Shown: positions 15,603-30,104 of the stretch, piece by piece
Layout of the letters: each line of letters starts with the position of its first letter
Numbering within the stretch: position 1 is the stretch's first letter
Assembly: GCA_011391275.1 (NCBI GenBank)
Contig: JAABQW010000298.1
Span: 1-42,016 of the forward strand
Source: Betaproteobacteria bacterium
Lineage (GTDB): Bacteria; Pseudomonadota; Gammaproteobacteria; Burkholderiales; Usitatibacteraceae
Length of the DNA: 42,016 nt
Direction of reading: 5' to 3'
Notes under the pieces: generated by a model
The model's input: only the letters and a program-made list of their open reading frames with translations
What the model was told of the DNA's origin: nothing
Databases searched by the model: none
Program-made: the position numbers and the translations under genes

Positions 15603-16370
15603 CTATTGCTCAGGCGCATGAGATCGGCAAATGAAGTGGCAATGCCGCAGGTTCTCTTCATGCCTGCCTGAGGCGATCATGGCGTTAGGCTGCTCTATGG
15701 CGGAATGCCGACCGCTAAAGCACGAATCAAGCTCGGACTGAAGTGCCCGACTTACTCCGATGCCAATACAGAGGATGTGAGCGGGGTCGGCGGCCATGAG
15801 CTCCCCTCGCCAGTAGCCATGCCACGAGGCGAGTATCGACTTGCGAATCTCTTCAAAAGGCAGCTTTTCACCGCCCGGGATGTAGACGCCGACAAGACTT
15901 GCATCGACCAACCAGATCCCACGGCGCCGCATCGCCTCAAGGACCCGAAGCTTGTTGCCAACACGCGTCGAAAGCTCGGGCGTACCGCCCTTCTGAAGCG
16001 CCGTCACGGGCGGCGGCCCGTCGGGTCCGTGAACACACGCGTGAAAGAGCTTCCAGAACTGCGGGGTACCCCGGTTCTTCGAGATCGCCCCCCTTACGAT
16101 TCCGTCCTCGCCGTAGCCCAGGCAGTAAACGAATCGCGTGTAGGCAGCGGGTGCTGCCGGATGACCGAATCGGGATAAATCGACGCTTGCCTCCAGCTCC
16201 TCCTCGGGTGTGTGGAGGTGAGATTCGGCGAGCAGCACTACCCGGACCTTTTCAGGGCGCCAGTACGCACGCTGGGCGATTACGGCCTCGACCGAGTGCA
16301 ACGATTCAATTGACGTGCCGGGTGAGGCGTTCGCCACAATTCGTTCGTACGCTTGGCGAACGTGGGACAC
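15603..16370 (-). CDS. Protein of unknown function, 255 residues
   Basis: Not recognised. Seen: a strand-turn motif VRVVLLAESHLHTPEEE near residue 42, a tyrosine/glycine-rich VYCLGYGEDG, and a late hydrophobic strand HILCIGIGVSRAL. The two strands around 42 and 200 recall the uracil-DNA glycosylase-like fold, but catalytic motifs cannot be assigned and this is only a suggestion. GTG 16370 is preferred because AAGGA lies six bases before it; ATG 16376 would sit right against it. Base composition is visibly lower in G+C than the flanking genes, which suggests transfer. It lies 40 bases behind the uvrA stop on the same strand. Confidence 0.65.
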   Translation of the reverse strand: MSHVRQAYERIVANASPGTSIESLHSVEAVIAQRAYWRPEKVRVVLLAESHLHTPEEELEASVDLSRFGHPAAPAAYTRFVYCLGYGEDGIVRGAISKNRGTPQFWKLFHACVHGPDGPPPVTALQKGGTPELSTRVGNKLRVLEAMRRRGIWLVDASLVGVYIPGGEKLPFEEIRKSILASWHGYWRGELMAADPAHILCIGIGVSRALQSELDSCFSGRHSAIEQPNAMIASGRHEENLRHCHFICRSHAPEQ

Positions 16371-16410
16371 GGTCATTCCTTCAAGCGGGCTTTTTCGCGC
16401 AATAAGCTTC

Positions 16411-22170
<5,760 letters not shown>

Positions 22171-22294
22171 GGTTCCGGGATCGGCGGCGGCCACGGGGCC
22201 GGGCTTTGGAAGGGGCAAACGACCATTCTAGGCACGGAAGGAGACCGCCGTGGCGTCTATCGGCCTTGGGGACAAGGAATGTGGATAACTACGC

Positions 22295-22355
22295 GTGAAA
22301 TGGGGTCAGGTTACATTGCACAAAAATTGTGCAAAGTAACCTGACCCCATTTCAC
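22295..22355. repeat. Palindromic element B, between uvrA and the ABC operon
   Basis: Two 29-base arms (22295-22323 and 22327-22355; outer sequence GTGAAATGGGGTCAGGTTAC) pair with one mismatch around three A residues. Almost identical to element C at 26687. It lies between the 5' ends of divergent genes, so it cannot be a terminator for either. It looks like a mobile REP/MITE-type unit. Confidence 0.9.
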
Positions 22356-22427
22356 ACATTTCCCCTTGATCACGGTCAGCCGTCCGGGGCGCCGCGGTAG
22401 CATGCTGGACTTGCCGCAGTCCCCGCG

Positions 22428-23144
22428 ATGAGCCCGATGCCCGATCCCATCTTCCGCATGCGCGACGTCTCGAAGGTCTACCACGTCGGCGACCTGGAAG
22501 TGGTCGCGCTGCGCGACGTCTCGCTGGAGCTCTACGCCGGCGAGTTCGTCGTGCTGCTGGGCCCCTCGGGCAGCGGCAAGTCGACGCTCCTCAACCTGCT
22601 GGGCGGCCTGGACACGCCGACGAAGGGGCAGGTGGATTACCTCGACCACGACCTCTCCGAGGGCGGCGACGAGAAGCTCACCGCCTTCCGGCGCGAGCAC
22701 GTGGGCTTCGTCTTCCAGTTCTACAACCTGATCCCCAGCCTCACCGCCGCAGAGAACGTGGCGCTCGTCACCGACATCGCCGACAGGCCGCTGGACCCGC
22801 GCGAGGCCCTCGCGCTCGTGGGCCTTGCAGAGCGCGCCGACCACTTCCCGGCCCAGCTCTCCGGCGGCGAGCAGCAGCGCGTCGCCATCGCGCGCGCCGT
22901 GGCCAAGCGCCCCGACGTGCTGCTTTGCGACGAGCCCACCGGCGCCCTGGACGTAGAGACCGGCCGCCTCGTGCTGGAAGTGCTCGAGCGCGTGAACCGG
23001 GAGCTGGGCACCATCACCGCGGTCATCACGCACAACGCCTCGATCGCTGCGATGGGCGATCGCGTGATCCGCATGTCCAGCGGGCACATCGTCGACATCG
23101 CCGCCAACGCGAAGCGCCTGCCGGCCTCGGAGCTCGTCTGGTGA
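22428..23144 (+). CDS. ABC exporter ATP-binding protein (LolD/MacB type)
   Basis: A 238-residue ATPase that should drive the permease encoded next to it. Seen: Walker [11 protein letters not shown]-loop [10 protein letters not shown], signature [14 protein letters not shown], Walker [13 protein letters not shown] and switch His in VITHNAS. The [15 protein letters not shown] and [12 protein letters not shown] blocks are typical of the LolD/MacB group, which moves substrates from the inner membrane or periplasm outward without a membrane-spanning substrate path. Starts at ATG 22428 or ATG 22437. Its stop overlaps the permease start by four bases (GTGA), so the two are translationally coupled. 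Confidence 0.93.
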   Translation: MSPMPDPIFRMRDVSKVYHVGDLEVVALRDVSLELYAGEFVVLLGPSGSGKSTLLNLLGGLDTPTKGQVDYLDHDLSEGGDEKLTAFRREHVGFVFQFYNLIPSLTAAENVALVTDIADRPLDPREALALVGLAERADHFPAQLSGGEQQRVAIARAVAKRPDVLLCDEPTGALDVETGRLVLEVLERVNRELGTITAVITHNASIAAMGDRVIRMSSGHIVDIAANAKRLPASELVW

Positions 23145-25510
23145 GGATCGGCGCCCTCGACCGCAAGATCCTGCGCGACGCCTGGCACATCCGCGCGCAG
23201 ATCATCGCCTGCGCGCTGGTGGTGGCCGGCGGCATCAACTCCTTCGTCTCGCTCTCCTCGCTCAACCGCTCCCTCGCCGCCTCGCAGGCCTCCTTCTACG
23301 AGGAGTACCGCTTCGCCGACGTCTTCGCAGGCGCCGTGCGGGCGCCGGAGCACGTGGCGCAGCGGCTCGCCGAGATCCCCGGCGTGGCGGTGCTGGAAAC
23401 CCGCGTCGTCGCGCGCGTGAACCTCGACGTGCCGGGCCTGGACGAGCCGGCGCGCGGGCGCATCGTCTCGATCTCGCGCGACCCCACGGGAGGCCTCAAC
23501 GCCCTCTACATCCGGCGCGGCCGCATGCCCGCGGCCGCGAGCCAGGACGAGGTGCTGGTCGCCGAAGCCTTCGCCATCGCCAACCGGCTGGAACCCGGCG
23601 ACTCGATCCGCGCCGTGGTGAACGGCCGCTACAAGAGCCTTCGCATCGTCGGCGTGGCCATCTCGCCGGAGTACATCTACGCGCTGGGCCCCGGCCAGCT
23701 CGTCCCCGACAACCGCCGCTACGGCATCCTGTGGATGGACCGCAAGGGGCTCGCCACCGCCTACGACATGGAGGGCGCCTTCAACGACGTGACCGCCAAG
23801 GTGAGCCCGGGCGCGACCGTCGAGCCGGTGCTGGGGGAGATGGACCGCATCCTGGGCGCGTACGGGGGCGTCGGCGCCTACGACCGCGAGGACCAGCTTT
23901 CGCACCGTTTCCTCTCGGACGAGATCGCGCAGAACCGCACGATGTCGCGCATCACGCCGACGATCTTCCTCGCGGTGGGCGCCTTCCTCCTCTACACCAT
24001 CCTCACGCGGCTGGTGCAGATGCAGCGCTCGCAGGTGGGGCTGCTCAAGGCGTTCGGCTACTCCGGGGGCGAGATCTCGCTGCACTACCTCAAGCTCGCC
24101 TTGGTGATCTCGCTGCTGGGCGCGGCGATGGGCGTGGCGACGGGGATCCCGTTCGCCAACGCGATGCTCGACCTCTACGCGGAGTTCTACTTCTTCCCGA
24201 TGTACGCGAGCGACCAGGTGTGGCCCGTGGCGGCGGCGGGCGTCTCGCTCGCGGTGGCGGCCGCGGCCCTCGGGGCGGTGCCGGCGGCCCTGCGGGCAGC
24301 GAGGCTCGCTCCGGCGGAATCGATGCACCCCGAGCCCCCGCCGCGCTTCCACGCCGGGGTGTTCGAGCGCTGGGGCATCCGGCACGCGCTCAGGCCCGCG
24401 GGGCGCATGCTGGTGCGCAACCTCGCGCGCCGGCCGCTGCGTTTCGTCGCCAACGTCGCCGGCATCGCCATCGCGGTGGCGCTCCTCGTGATGATGACGG
24501 CGATGATGGACGGCGTGCGCTACCTCATGGAGTGGCAGTTCACCGTCGTGCAGCACGAGGACGTGCAAGTGCTGCTCACGGAGCCGCGCTCCCGCGAGGC
24601 GCTGGATTCGCTGCGGGCGATGCGCGGCGTGGTGGAGGTGGAGCCCTTCCGCTTCGCCTCCGGGCGCTTCCACGCGGGGCACCGCATGAAGCGCGGCCTC
24701 GTCTTCGGCATCGAGGATTCGCCCACGCTTCGCCGGGTCGTGGCGGCTGACGGCCACGCCCCGGCCATCCCCCCCGATGGAGTGCTCCTCACCGGGATCT
24801 TCGCGAGCGCGCTCCAGGTGCGCGCGGGCGACACGATCGAGGTCGAGGTCATGGAGGGCAAGCGCCCGCGCGTGCCGATGCTGGTGGTGGGCGTGGTGGA
24901 GGAGCCCATCGGGTTCTCCGCCTACGTCTCGCGCGCCACCGCCAACCGGCTCATGGGCGAGGGCGATGTGCTCACCGGCGCCTACCTGCGCGTGGACGCG
25001 AACGAGCGCGCGAAGGTGTTCGCGGACCTCAAGGCGATGCCGCAGGTCGCCGGCGCCAACCTGCGCGAGGCGGCCTACGCCCAGTTCAGGGAGATGATCG
25101 ACCGCAGCGTGGGCATCATGATCACCGTGAACCTCGTCTTCGCGTGGATCATCGCCTTCGGGCTGGTGTACAACGGCGCGCGCATCGCGCTCTCGGAGCG
25201 CGGCTACGAGCTGGCGACGCTGCGCGTGCTGGGCTTCACGCAGCGCGAGTCGGCCGCGCTCCTGCTGGGCGAGCAGGGCGTCATCACGGGCGTGGGGCTT
25301 CCGGCCGGGCTTGCGCTGGGCATCGCGCTCACGCTCTACTTCGTCTGGATGCTCTCGACGGACATGTGGCGCATGCCGTTCGTGGTCACCGGGCTCAACC
25401 TCGTCGGGGCCATGGCGGCGGTGGGATTCGCCGCGGCGGCCTCGGGCGCGGCGGTGGCCTGGCGCCTGCGGCGCCTGGACCTGGTGGGCGCCCTCAAGGC
25501 GCGGGAATGA
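23141..25510 (+). CDS. ABC exporter permease, FtsX/MacB-like, two FtsX domains
   Basis: A 789-residue inner-membrane permease. It has an N-terminal membrane anchor ([20 protein letters not shown]), a large periplasmic MacB-like domain, three membrane segments near 265-390, a second anchor near 430 ([19 protein letters not shown]), a second periplasmic domain, and three closing segments from about 650. Two FtsX repeats make it a complete permease pair in one chain. The start is GTG 23141, overlapping the ATPase stop. Together with the HlyD-like adaptor it forms a mechanotransmission-type exporter; substrate unknown. Confidence 0.9.
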   Translation: MRIGALDRKILRDAWHIRAQIIACALVVAGGINSFVSLSSLNRSLAASQASFYEEYRFADVFAGAVRAPEHVAQRLAEIPGVAVLETRVVARVNLDVPGLDEPARGRIVSISRDPTGGLNALYIRRGRMPAAASQDEVLVAEAFAIANRLEPGDSIRAVVNGRYKSLRIVGVAISPEYIYALGPGQLVPDNRRYGILWMDRKGLATAYDMEGAFNDVTAKVSPGATVEPVLGEMDRILGAYGGVGAYDREDQLSHRFLSDEIAQNRTMSRITPTIFLAVGAFLLYTILTRLVQMQRSQVGLLKAFGYSGGEISLHYLKLALVISLLGAAMGVATGIPFANAMLDLYAEFYFFPMYASDQVWPVAAAGVSLAVAAAALGAVPAALRAARLAPAESMHPEPPPRFHAGVFERWGIRHALRPAGRMLVRNLARRPLRFVANVAGIAIAVALLVMMTAMMDGVRYLMEWQFTVVQHEDVQVLLTEPRSREALDSLRAMRGVVEVEPFRFASGRFHAGHRMKRGLVFGIEDSPTLRRVVAADGHAPAIPPDGVLLTGIFASALQVRAGDTIEVEVMEGKRPRVPMLVVGVVEEPIGFSAYVSRATANRLMGEGDVLTGAYLRVDANERAKVFADLKAMPQVAGANLREAAYAQFREMIDRSVGIMITVNLVFAWIIAFGLVYNGARIALSERGYELATLRVLGFTQRESAALLLGEQGVITGVGLPAGLALGIALTLYFVWMLSTDMWRMPFVVTGLNLVGAMAAVGFAAAASGAAVAWRLRRLDLVGALKARE

Positions 25511-25523
25511 GGCGGGACGGTAA

Positions 25524-26687
25524 ATGAAACTCACGAAGAGGACCCTGGGCTACGCGATCTTCACGGTCGCGGCGGTGGCGCTGCTCGCGTGGTGGGCGTG
25601 GCCCTCGCCGCGGCTCGTCGAGACGGCGCGCGTGGGGCGCGGACCGGTCCAGGTCGCCATCGAGGAGGACGGCGAGACGCGCGCCGTGGACCGCTATGGC
25701 GTGGCGGCGCCCGTGGCCGGGCGGCTGCTGCGCGTGGTGCTGCGCGAGGGCGACGCGGTGCAGGCGGGGCAGGTGGTGGCGGAGATCGCGCCGCTGCCGC
25801 TCTCGGAGGCCGATCGCGACATGCTGGAGGCGAAGCTCGAGTCGGCCAAGGCGCTCAAGCTCGAGGCGGACGAGCGCGTGCGGCGGGCGGAAACCGATGC
25901 GGCGCAGGCCGAACGCGAGCGCGTGCGCGTGGCCGACCTCGTCGCGAAGAAGTTCATGTCGGACCAGGCGCTGGAGCAGGCGCTGGTGGCGGTGCAGACG
26001 AAAGCGGCGGACCTGAAAGCGGCACGCGCGCGCGTCATCGCAGCCGCGGCCGACGTGGAGGCGGCGCGGGCGACGCTCGTCGCGGTGCGCGCCAAGGCGC
26101 CCATGGTGCGCGTCACCTCGCCCGTGAACGGGCGGGTGCTGCGCATCGTCGAGAAGAGCGAGCGGGTGCTCCAGCCCGGCACCGTGCTCGTGACGGTCGG
26201 CGATCCGCAGGCGCTCGAAATCGTCGTCGACGTCCTCTCCAACGACGCGGTGCGCCTGAGGCCGGGCATGCGCATGCTCATCACGGGCTGGGGCGGGCCG
26301 GAGATCGAGGCGGCCGTGCGCCTGGTGGAGCCGGCGGCGTTCAGGAAGATCTCGGCGCTGGGCGTGGAGGAGCAGCGCGTCAACGTGATCGGCGACTTCA
26401 AGGCGGTGCCGGCGGGGATCGGGGACGCCTACCGGCTGGACGCGCGCATCATCATGGCCGAGAAGCCCGACGCCCTTCGCGTGCCCGTGGGCGCACTCTT
26501 CCGCCGCAACGGCAAGTGGACCGTCTTCGTCGTCGACGGCGGCCGCCTCGCGGCCCGCGGTGTCGAGCTGGGCCTTCGCGGCGCCCGCGACGCCGAGATC
26601 GTCGCCGGCCTCTCCGACAAGGAGCAGGTGGTCCTCTACCCCGGCAACGACCTCGCCGACGGCGCCCGCGTCGCCGCCCGCCAGTAA
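25524..26687 (+). CDS. HlyD/MacA-like periplasmic adaptor
   Basis: A 387-residue membrane-fusion protein linking the inner-membrane exporter to an outer-membrane channel. One N-terminal membrane anchor (YAIFTVAAVALLAWWAW), a lipoyl half-motif (YGVAAPVAGRLLRVVLREGDAV), a long helical hairpin from about 95 to 190 rich in Ala/Glu/Arg, the second lipoyl half (VTSPVNGRVLRI) and a beta-barrel region. Starts 13 bases behind the permease. No outer-membrane partner gene is in the operon, so a shared channel is likely. It ends exactly at the edge of palindrome C. Confidence 0.9.
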   Translation: MKLTKRTLGYAIFTVAAVALLAWWAWPSPRLVETARVGRGPVQVAIEEDGETRAVDRYGVAAPVAGRLLRVVLREGDAVQAGQVVAEIAPLPLSEADRDMLEAKLESAKALKLEADERVRRAETDAAQAERERVRVADLVAKKFMSDQALEQALVAVQTKAADLKAARARVIAAAADVEAARATLVAVRAKAPMVRVTSPVNGRVLRIVEKSERVLQPGTVLVTVGDPQALEIVVDVLSNDAVRLRPGMRMLITGWGGPEIEAAVRLVEPAAFRKISALGVEEQRVNVIGDFKAVPAGIGDAYRLDARIIMAEKPDALRVPVGALFRRNGKWTVFVVDGGRLAARGVELGLRGARDAEIVAGLSDKEQVVLYPGNDLADGARVAARQ

Positions 26688-26752
26688 TCCTGAAATGGGG
26701 TCAGGTTACTTTGCACAAAATTGTGCAAAGTAACCTGACCCCATTTCAGGAT
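26687..26752. terminator. Palindromic element C between convergent stop codons
   Basis: A perfect palindrome: 32-base arms (26687-26718 and 26721-26752; outer sequence ATCCTGAAATGGGGTCAGG) around a two-base loop. The last base of the adaptor stop codon (26685-26687) and the whole mnmC stop codon (26746-26748, minus strand) lie within it. It is the third member of the element family seen at 12104 and 22295. The position fits a bidirectional terminator, but there is no T-run beyond the stem, so factor-dependent or stem-only action is more likely. Confidence 0.8.
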
Positions 26753-28575
26753 AGGAAGCGCTTCGGCGAGATCGCGCCGGCGAGGTCGCGCGGCAGGGGG
26801 GAGGGTTCGCCCTCGAGCTTCGACGCGATGAGTTCGGCGCCGATGGGTGCCCAGAGCAGCCCGCGCGAGCCCAGCCCGGTGGCGGTCCAGACGCCGGGAA
26901 CCTGCGTGGCGCCGACGATCGGCAGCCGGTCGGGGACGGTGGCGCGGAAGCCCGCGAGCCCGTCGAGCTCCAGCGGGTCGACGCCGTCGGCGAACCCGGG
27001 AAGCATCGACCCGGCGCGCGCCAGGTTCTCGCCGTGGTCCGCCGCGCGGATGTCTTCACCCGCGTCGTCGTGCTGGTAAGTGGCGCCGACGACGTGCCCG
27101 CCGTCGGGAAGGGGAGCCACGTAGCCGCTTCCGCTCACCACGATGTCTAGCGAACGTTCCGTCGCGGGCGGCAGGAAGGTCACCTGGCCGCGGACGCTGG
27201 CGAGGCGCAGGCGCGCCTCGGGCAGCAGGCGCTTCGCGTCGAAGGCGTTCGCCAGGACGATCGTGGGAGCCTCGGCGATCACCGATCCGCCGGCATCCAG
27301 GGCGCGCCAGTCGGCGCCCTCCCGCTCGAGGCGCTCGACGCGACGCCCGAGGTAACGGCGCACGCCCTGCCCGGCGCGAGCGAGGAGTGCGACGGCGAGG
27401 CTGCCGGGCGACACCCACGACCCCGAGGGCATCCACCACCCGGGGCCGCGCACCTTCCGGCCGGCGAGGGCGCCCGCCTCGGCGGCGTCGACGAAGCGCA
27501 GGAACGCAGGGTCGTGTTCCTGCGCGGCGATGATGGCGGCCATGCGCGCTGCCTCGTCGTCGCCGTCGGCCAGCTGGAGCACGCCGCAGCGCCGCCACAC
27601 GAGGTGGTAGCCGTCGTGCTGCAGCGCGCGGAAGTGCTGCAGCGCGTACAGGAAGGCGGGCCGCGACGCCTGCGCGTTCACCGCGTCGCGCAGGTTGGCG
27701 ATGGGGCGCACGAGGCCGACGGTGGCACCCGTGCGCTTCTCGTGCACGTCGATGATGTCGACGCCCCAGCCCCGCGAGGCCAGCCGCTCGGCGACCATCG
27801 TGCCGGCGAGGCCGCCTCCCACGACGACGGCGCGGCGCGACCGGCGGTCCGGCGCGGGCGGCTCCCCGTCGCGCACGCCGGCGAGCATCTCGCGCTTGTG
27901 CGCGAAGCCCTCGCGCTTCTCGACGCGGAACCCGGCGTCGGAAAGCGCGGTGCGCACGCCGCCGGCCACGGTCCAGGTGGCGAGCGTGGCGCCGGGCACG
28001 GCCAGGCGCGCGAGTTCGCGCACCACTTCGGGCGACCACATGTCCGGGTTGCGCGCCGGCGAGAAGCCGTCGAGGAAGAGCGCATCGGCGCGCGCTTCGA
28101 GCTGCGGCAGCAGTTCGCGCGCGTCGCCCGCCAGGAGCGTGAGCTGGACCCTCCCGCCGTCGAACTGCAGGCGGTGGAAGCCTGCGATCGGCGGCGGCCA
28201 GGTCGCCACGAGCGCGGCCGCGAGCGGGCGCAGCTCCTCGAACGGCGCCAGGGCGTCGGCCAGGTCGGTTGCCGGGAAGGGGTGGCTCTCCACCGACACG
28301 AAGTGCAGCCGCGCAGGCCCGCGGGGATCGCTTCGCAGCGCGTCCCAGGTGGCCAGGAAGTTCAGGCCCAGACCGAATCCCGTCTCGAGGATGGTGAACG
28401 CGTCGCGGTCGCGCCACCGCTCCGGCAGCGCGTTGCCGGAGAGGAAAACGTGGCGGGCCTGGGCGAGGCCCCCTGCGGCGGGATGGTAGGAGTCCTGGAA
28501 CCCGGGGGCATAGGGCGCGCCCAGCGGCGTGCGCTCGAGCCGCGCGGGGGTGAGGCAGACGGGTCGGCCAGCCAT
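26746..28575 (-). CDS. mnmC: Bifunctional tRNA mnm5s2U34 biosynthesis protein MnmC
   Basis: A 609-residue enzyme making the wobble modification mnm5s2U34 in tRNA. The N-terminal half is the SAM-dependent methyltransferase (MnmD): FQDSYHP, ETGFGLGLNFLATWD as the SAM loop, and LDGFSPARNPDMW. The C-terminal half is the FAD oxidoreductase: AVVVGGGLAGTMVAERLA as the dinucleotide motif near residue 245, and GLGSRGLLWAP near the end. It removes the carboxymethyl group from cmnm5s2U before methylation. Somewhat shorter than the 668 residues of E. coli MnmC. The stop codon is supplied by palindrome C. cnoX lies 102 bases upstream on the same strand. Confidence 0.95.
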   Translation of the reverse strand: MAGRPVCLTPARLERTPLGAPYAPGFQDSYHPAAGGLAQARHVFLSGNALPERWRDRDAFTILETGFGLGLNFLATWDALRSDPRGPARLHFVSVESHPFPATDLADALAPFEELRPLAAALVATWPPPIAGFHRLQFDGGRVQLTLLAGDARELLPQLEARADALFLDGFSPARNPDMWSPEVVRELARLAVPGATLATWTVAGGVRTALSDAGFRVEKREGFAHKREMLAGVRDGEPPAPDRRSRRAVVVGGGLAGTMVAERLASRGWGVDIIDVHEKRTGATVGLVRPIANLRDAVNAQASRPAFLYALQHFRALQHDGYHLVWRRCGVLQLADGDDEAARMAAIIAAQEHDPAFLRFVDAAEAGALAGRKVRGPGWWMPSGSWVSPGSLAVALLARAGQGVRRYLGRRVERLEREGADWRALDAGGSVIAEAPTIVLANAFDAKRLLPEARLRLASVRGQVTFLPPATERSLDIVVSGSGYVAPLPDGGHVVGATYQHDDAGEDIRAADHGENLARAGSMLPGFADGVDPLELDGLAGFRATVPDRLPIVGATQVPGVWTATGLGSRGLLWAPIGAELIASKLEGEPSPLPRDLAGAISPKRFLS

Positions 28576-28677
28576 CCCCGGATCATACCGTCACTGTCCG
28601 CCTGGCCCGGCGCGGGCTCCCAGTGGCGCGCCCGAAAAGGAGTAAACGGGCACGCCGCCCGCGCCGGCTGCGGAAAC

Positions 28678-29523
28678 CTAGTAGAGCACCCCCGACAGGC
28701 GCCGACGGTAGTCGGACACGAGGTCGGGCTCGGCCGCGGCCATCTCGAACACGGCGAGCATCTTGCGCCGGCCGATGTCCTCGCCGAAGGCGCGGTCGCG
28801 CTTCACGATCTCGAGGAGCTGCTCGAGGGCGGCGCCGAACTCGCGGTTGGCGATGTGCACCTCCGCCAGGTCGAGGCGCGCGGCCAGGTCGCCGGGGTCG
28901 GCCTCGAGGCGGCGCGCGAGGTCGCCCGCGGCCGGCAGCGTCGCCGCGCGTTCCGCGGCCTCCAGGCGCGCGGAAATGGTCGCCCATGCGGAGGCCTGCT
29001 GCGCCTTGGGCGAGAGCGACGCCCAGTGCTCGCGCGCGCCGGCGAGGTCGCCGCGGTCCAGGAGAATCGCGACCGCATCGAGGCGGGCCGCGTCGTTGGA
29101 GGGGTCGAGCGCGATCGCGTTGCGCAGGTGATCCTCCGCAAGCGCCGCCTGCCCGGCCGCGAGCGCCGCGCGCGCCTGCCGCAGCTCCAGTTCGCTCGGG
29201 TCCGGCACGAGCTGCGCGAGGAACGCCTTGATGGCGCCCTCGGGCTGCGCGCCGAGGAATTGCGAGACGGGCTTGCCGTCCACGAAGGCCACCACGAACG
29301 GGATCGAGCGCACGCCGAACTGCGTGGAGAGCTCGGGGTTCTCGTCGGAGTTCACCTTCACGAGGCGCCACCGGCCGCCGGACTCGCGCTCGAGCTTCTC
29401 GAGCATCGGGCCGAGAGCGCGGCACGGGCCGCACCACGGCGCCCAGAAGTCCACGACCACGGGCAACTCGCGGGAGGCCTCGAGCACGTCGCGCTCGAAG
29501 GAGGCGAGGGAAGCGTCGATCAT
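28678..29523 (-). CDS. cnoX: Thioredoxin-TPR protein, CnoX/YbbN-like chaperedoxin
   Basis: A 281-residue cytoplasmic protein with an N-terminal thioredoxin domain (VVDFWAPWCGPCRALGP, cis-Pro in RSIPFVVAF) and a C-terminal TPR region (LRQARAALAAGQAALAEDHL and following). This is the layout of E. coli CnoX/YbbN (284 residues), which guards proteins from oxidation and hands them to GroEL and DnaK. Here the site is a true CGPC, so unlike the SxxC form in E. coli it should also be redox active. ATG 29523 is chosen for the GGAGAG before it; the in-frame start ten codons upstream lacks one. Confidence 0.9.
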   Translation of the reverse strand: MIDASLASFERDVLEASRELPVVVDFWAPWCGPCRALGPMLEKLERESGGRWRLVKVNSDENPELSTQFGVRSIPFVVAFVDGKPVSQFLGAQPEGAIKAFLAQLVPDPSELELRQARAALAAGQAALAEDHLRNAIALDPSNDAARLDAVAILLDRGDLAGAREHWASLSPKAQQASAWATISARLEAAERAATLPAAGDLARRLEADPGDLAARLDLAEVHIANREFGAALEQLLEIVKRDRAFGEDIGRRKMLAVFEMAAAEPDLVSDYRRRLSGVLY

Positions 29524-29663
29524 CGATTCTCTCCGGACAGGGGGGGCACGCAAGGTTAGATGGCGACGGCCTTCCCGAGTTCAAGGCGCCTGCCGGCGGT
29601 CGGTCGGCCGCTTCTTGATGAATAATGGCCCCTGCGCTCCATCGGGGCGGAAAGGAAGCGGCA

Positions 29664-30086
29664 ATGGCACTGAAGCTGGACCTTCCGGCCGGGCTCACCG
29701 GCACGGCCGAGCTCGTGGTGGGCGAGCAGCACACGGCGCCCCGCGTGGGCAGCGGGCGCATCCGCGTGCTCGCCACGCCGGTCATGATCAACCTCATCGA
29801 GGCGGCGGCGCTCGCGGCCGTGGAGCAGTCGCTGCCGGAGCAGCACCAGAGCCTGGGCACGCGGCTCGACGTCTCCCATGTCGCGGCAACCCCCGTGGGC
29901 ATGCGGGTGCGGGCGACGGCCGAGGTGGTCGGGGTGGAGGGGCGCACGATCCGCTTCCGCGTGCGCGCCGAGGACGAGCTCGACCTCATCGGCGAGGGCA
30001 CGCACGAGCGTGTCGTGGTGAACCTCGAGCGCTTCGACGAACGCGTCAGGGAAAAGGCGGCCCGGGGAGTCCGGGAAAAGGGCTGA
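29664..30086 (+). CDS. Hotdog-fold thioesterase (FlK-like)
   Basis: A 140-residue acyl-CoA thioesterase of the fluoroacetyl-CoA thioesterase-like family. The family's Thr/Glu/His set is present: ATPVMINLIEAAA (Thr and Glu) and DVSHVAATPVG (His), followed by the closing hotdog strands RVRATAEVVGVEGRTIRFRVRAED. Physiological substrate unknown; most such genes have nothing to do with fluoroacetate. ATG 29664 follows an AAAGGAAG. It diverges from cnoX and ends 18 bases before the converging peptidase gene. Confidence 0.85.
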   Translation: MALKLDLPAGLTGTAELVVGEQHTAPRVGSGRIRVLATPVMINLIEAAALAAVEQSLPEQHQSLGTRLDVSHVAATPVGMRVRATAEVVGVEGRTIRFRVRAEDELDLIGEGTHERVVVNLERFDERVREKAARGVREKG

Positions 30087-30104
30087 GGCGGGTGCCGGGC
30101 CCGC

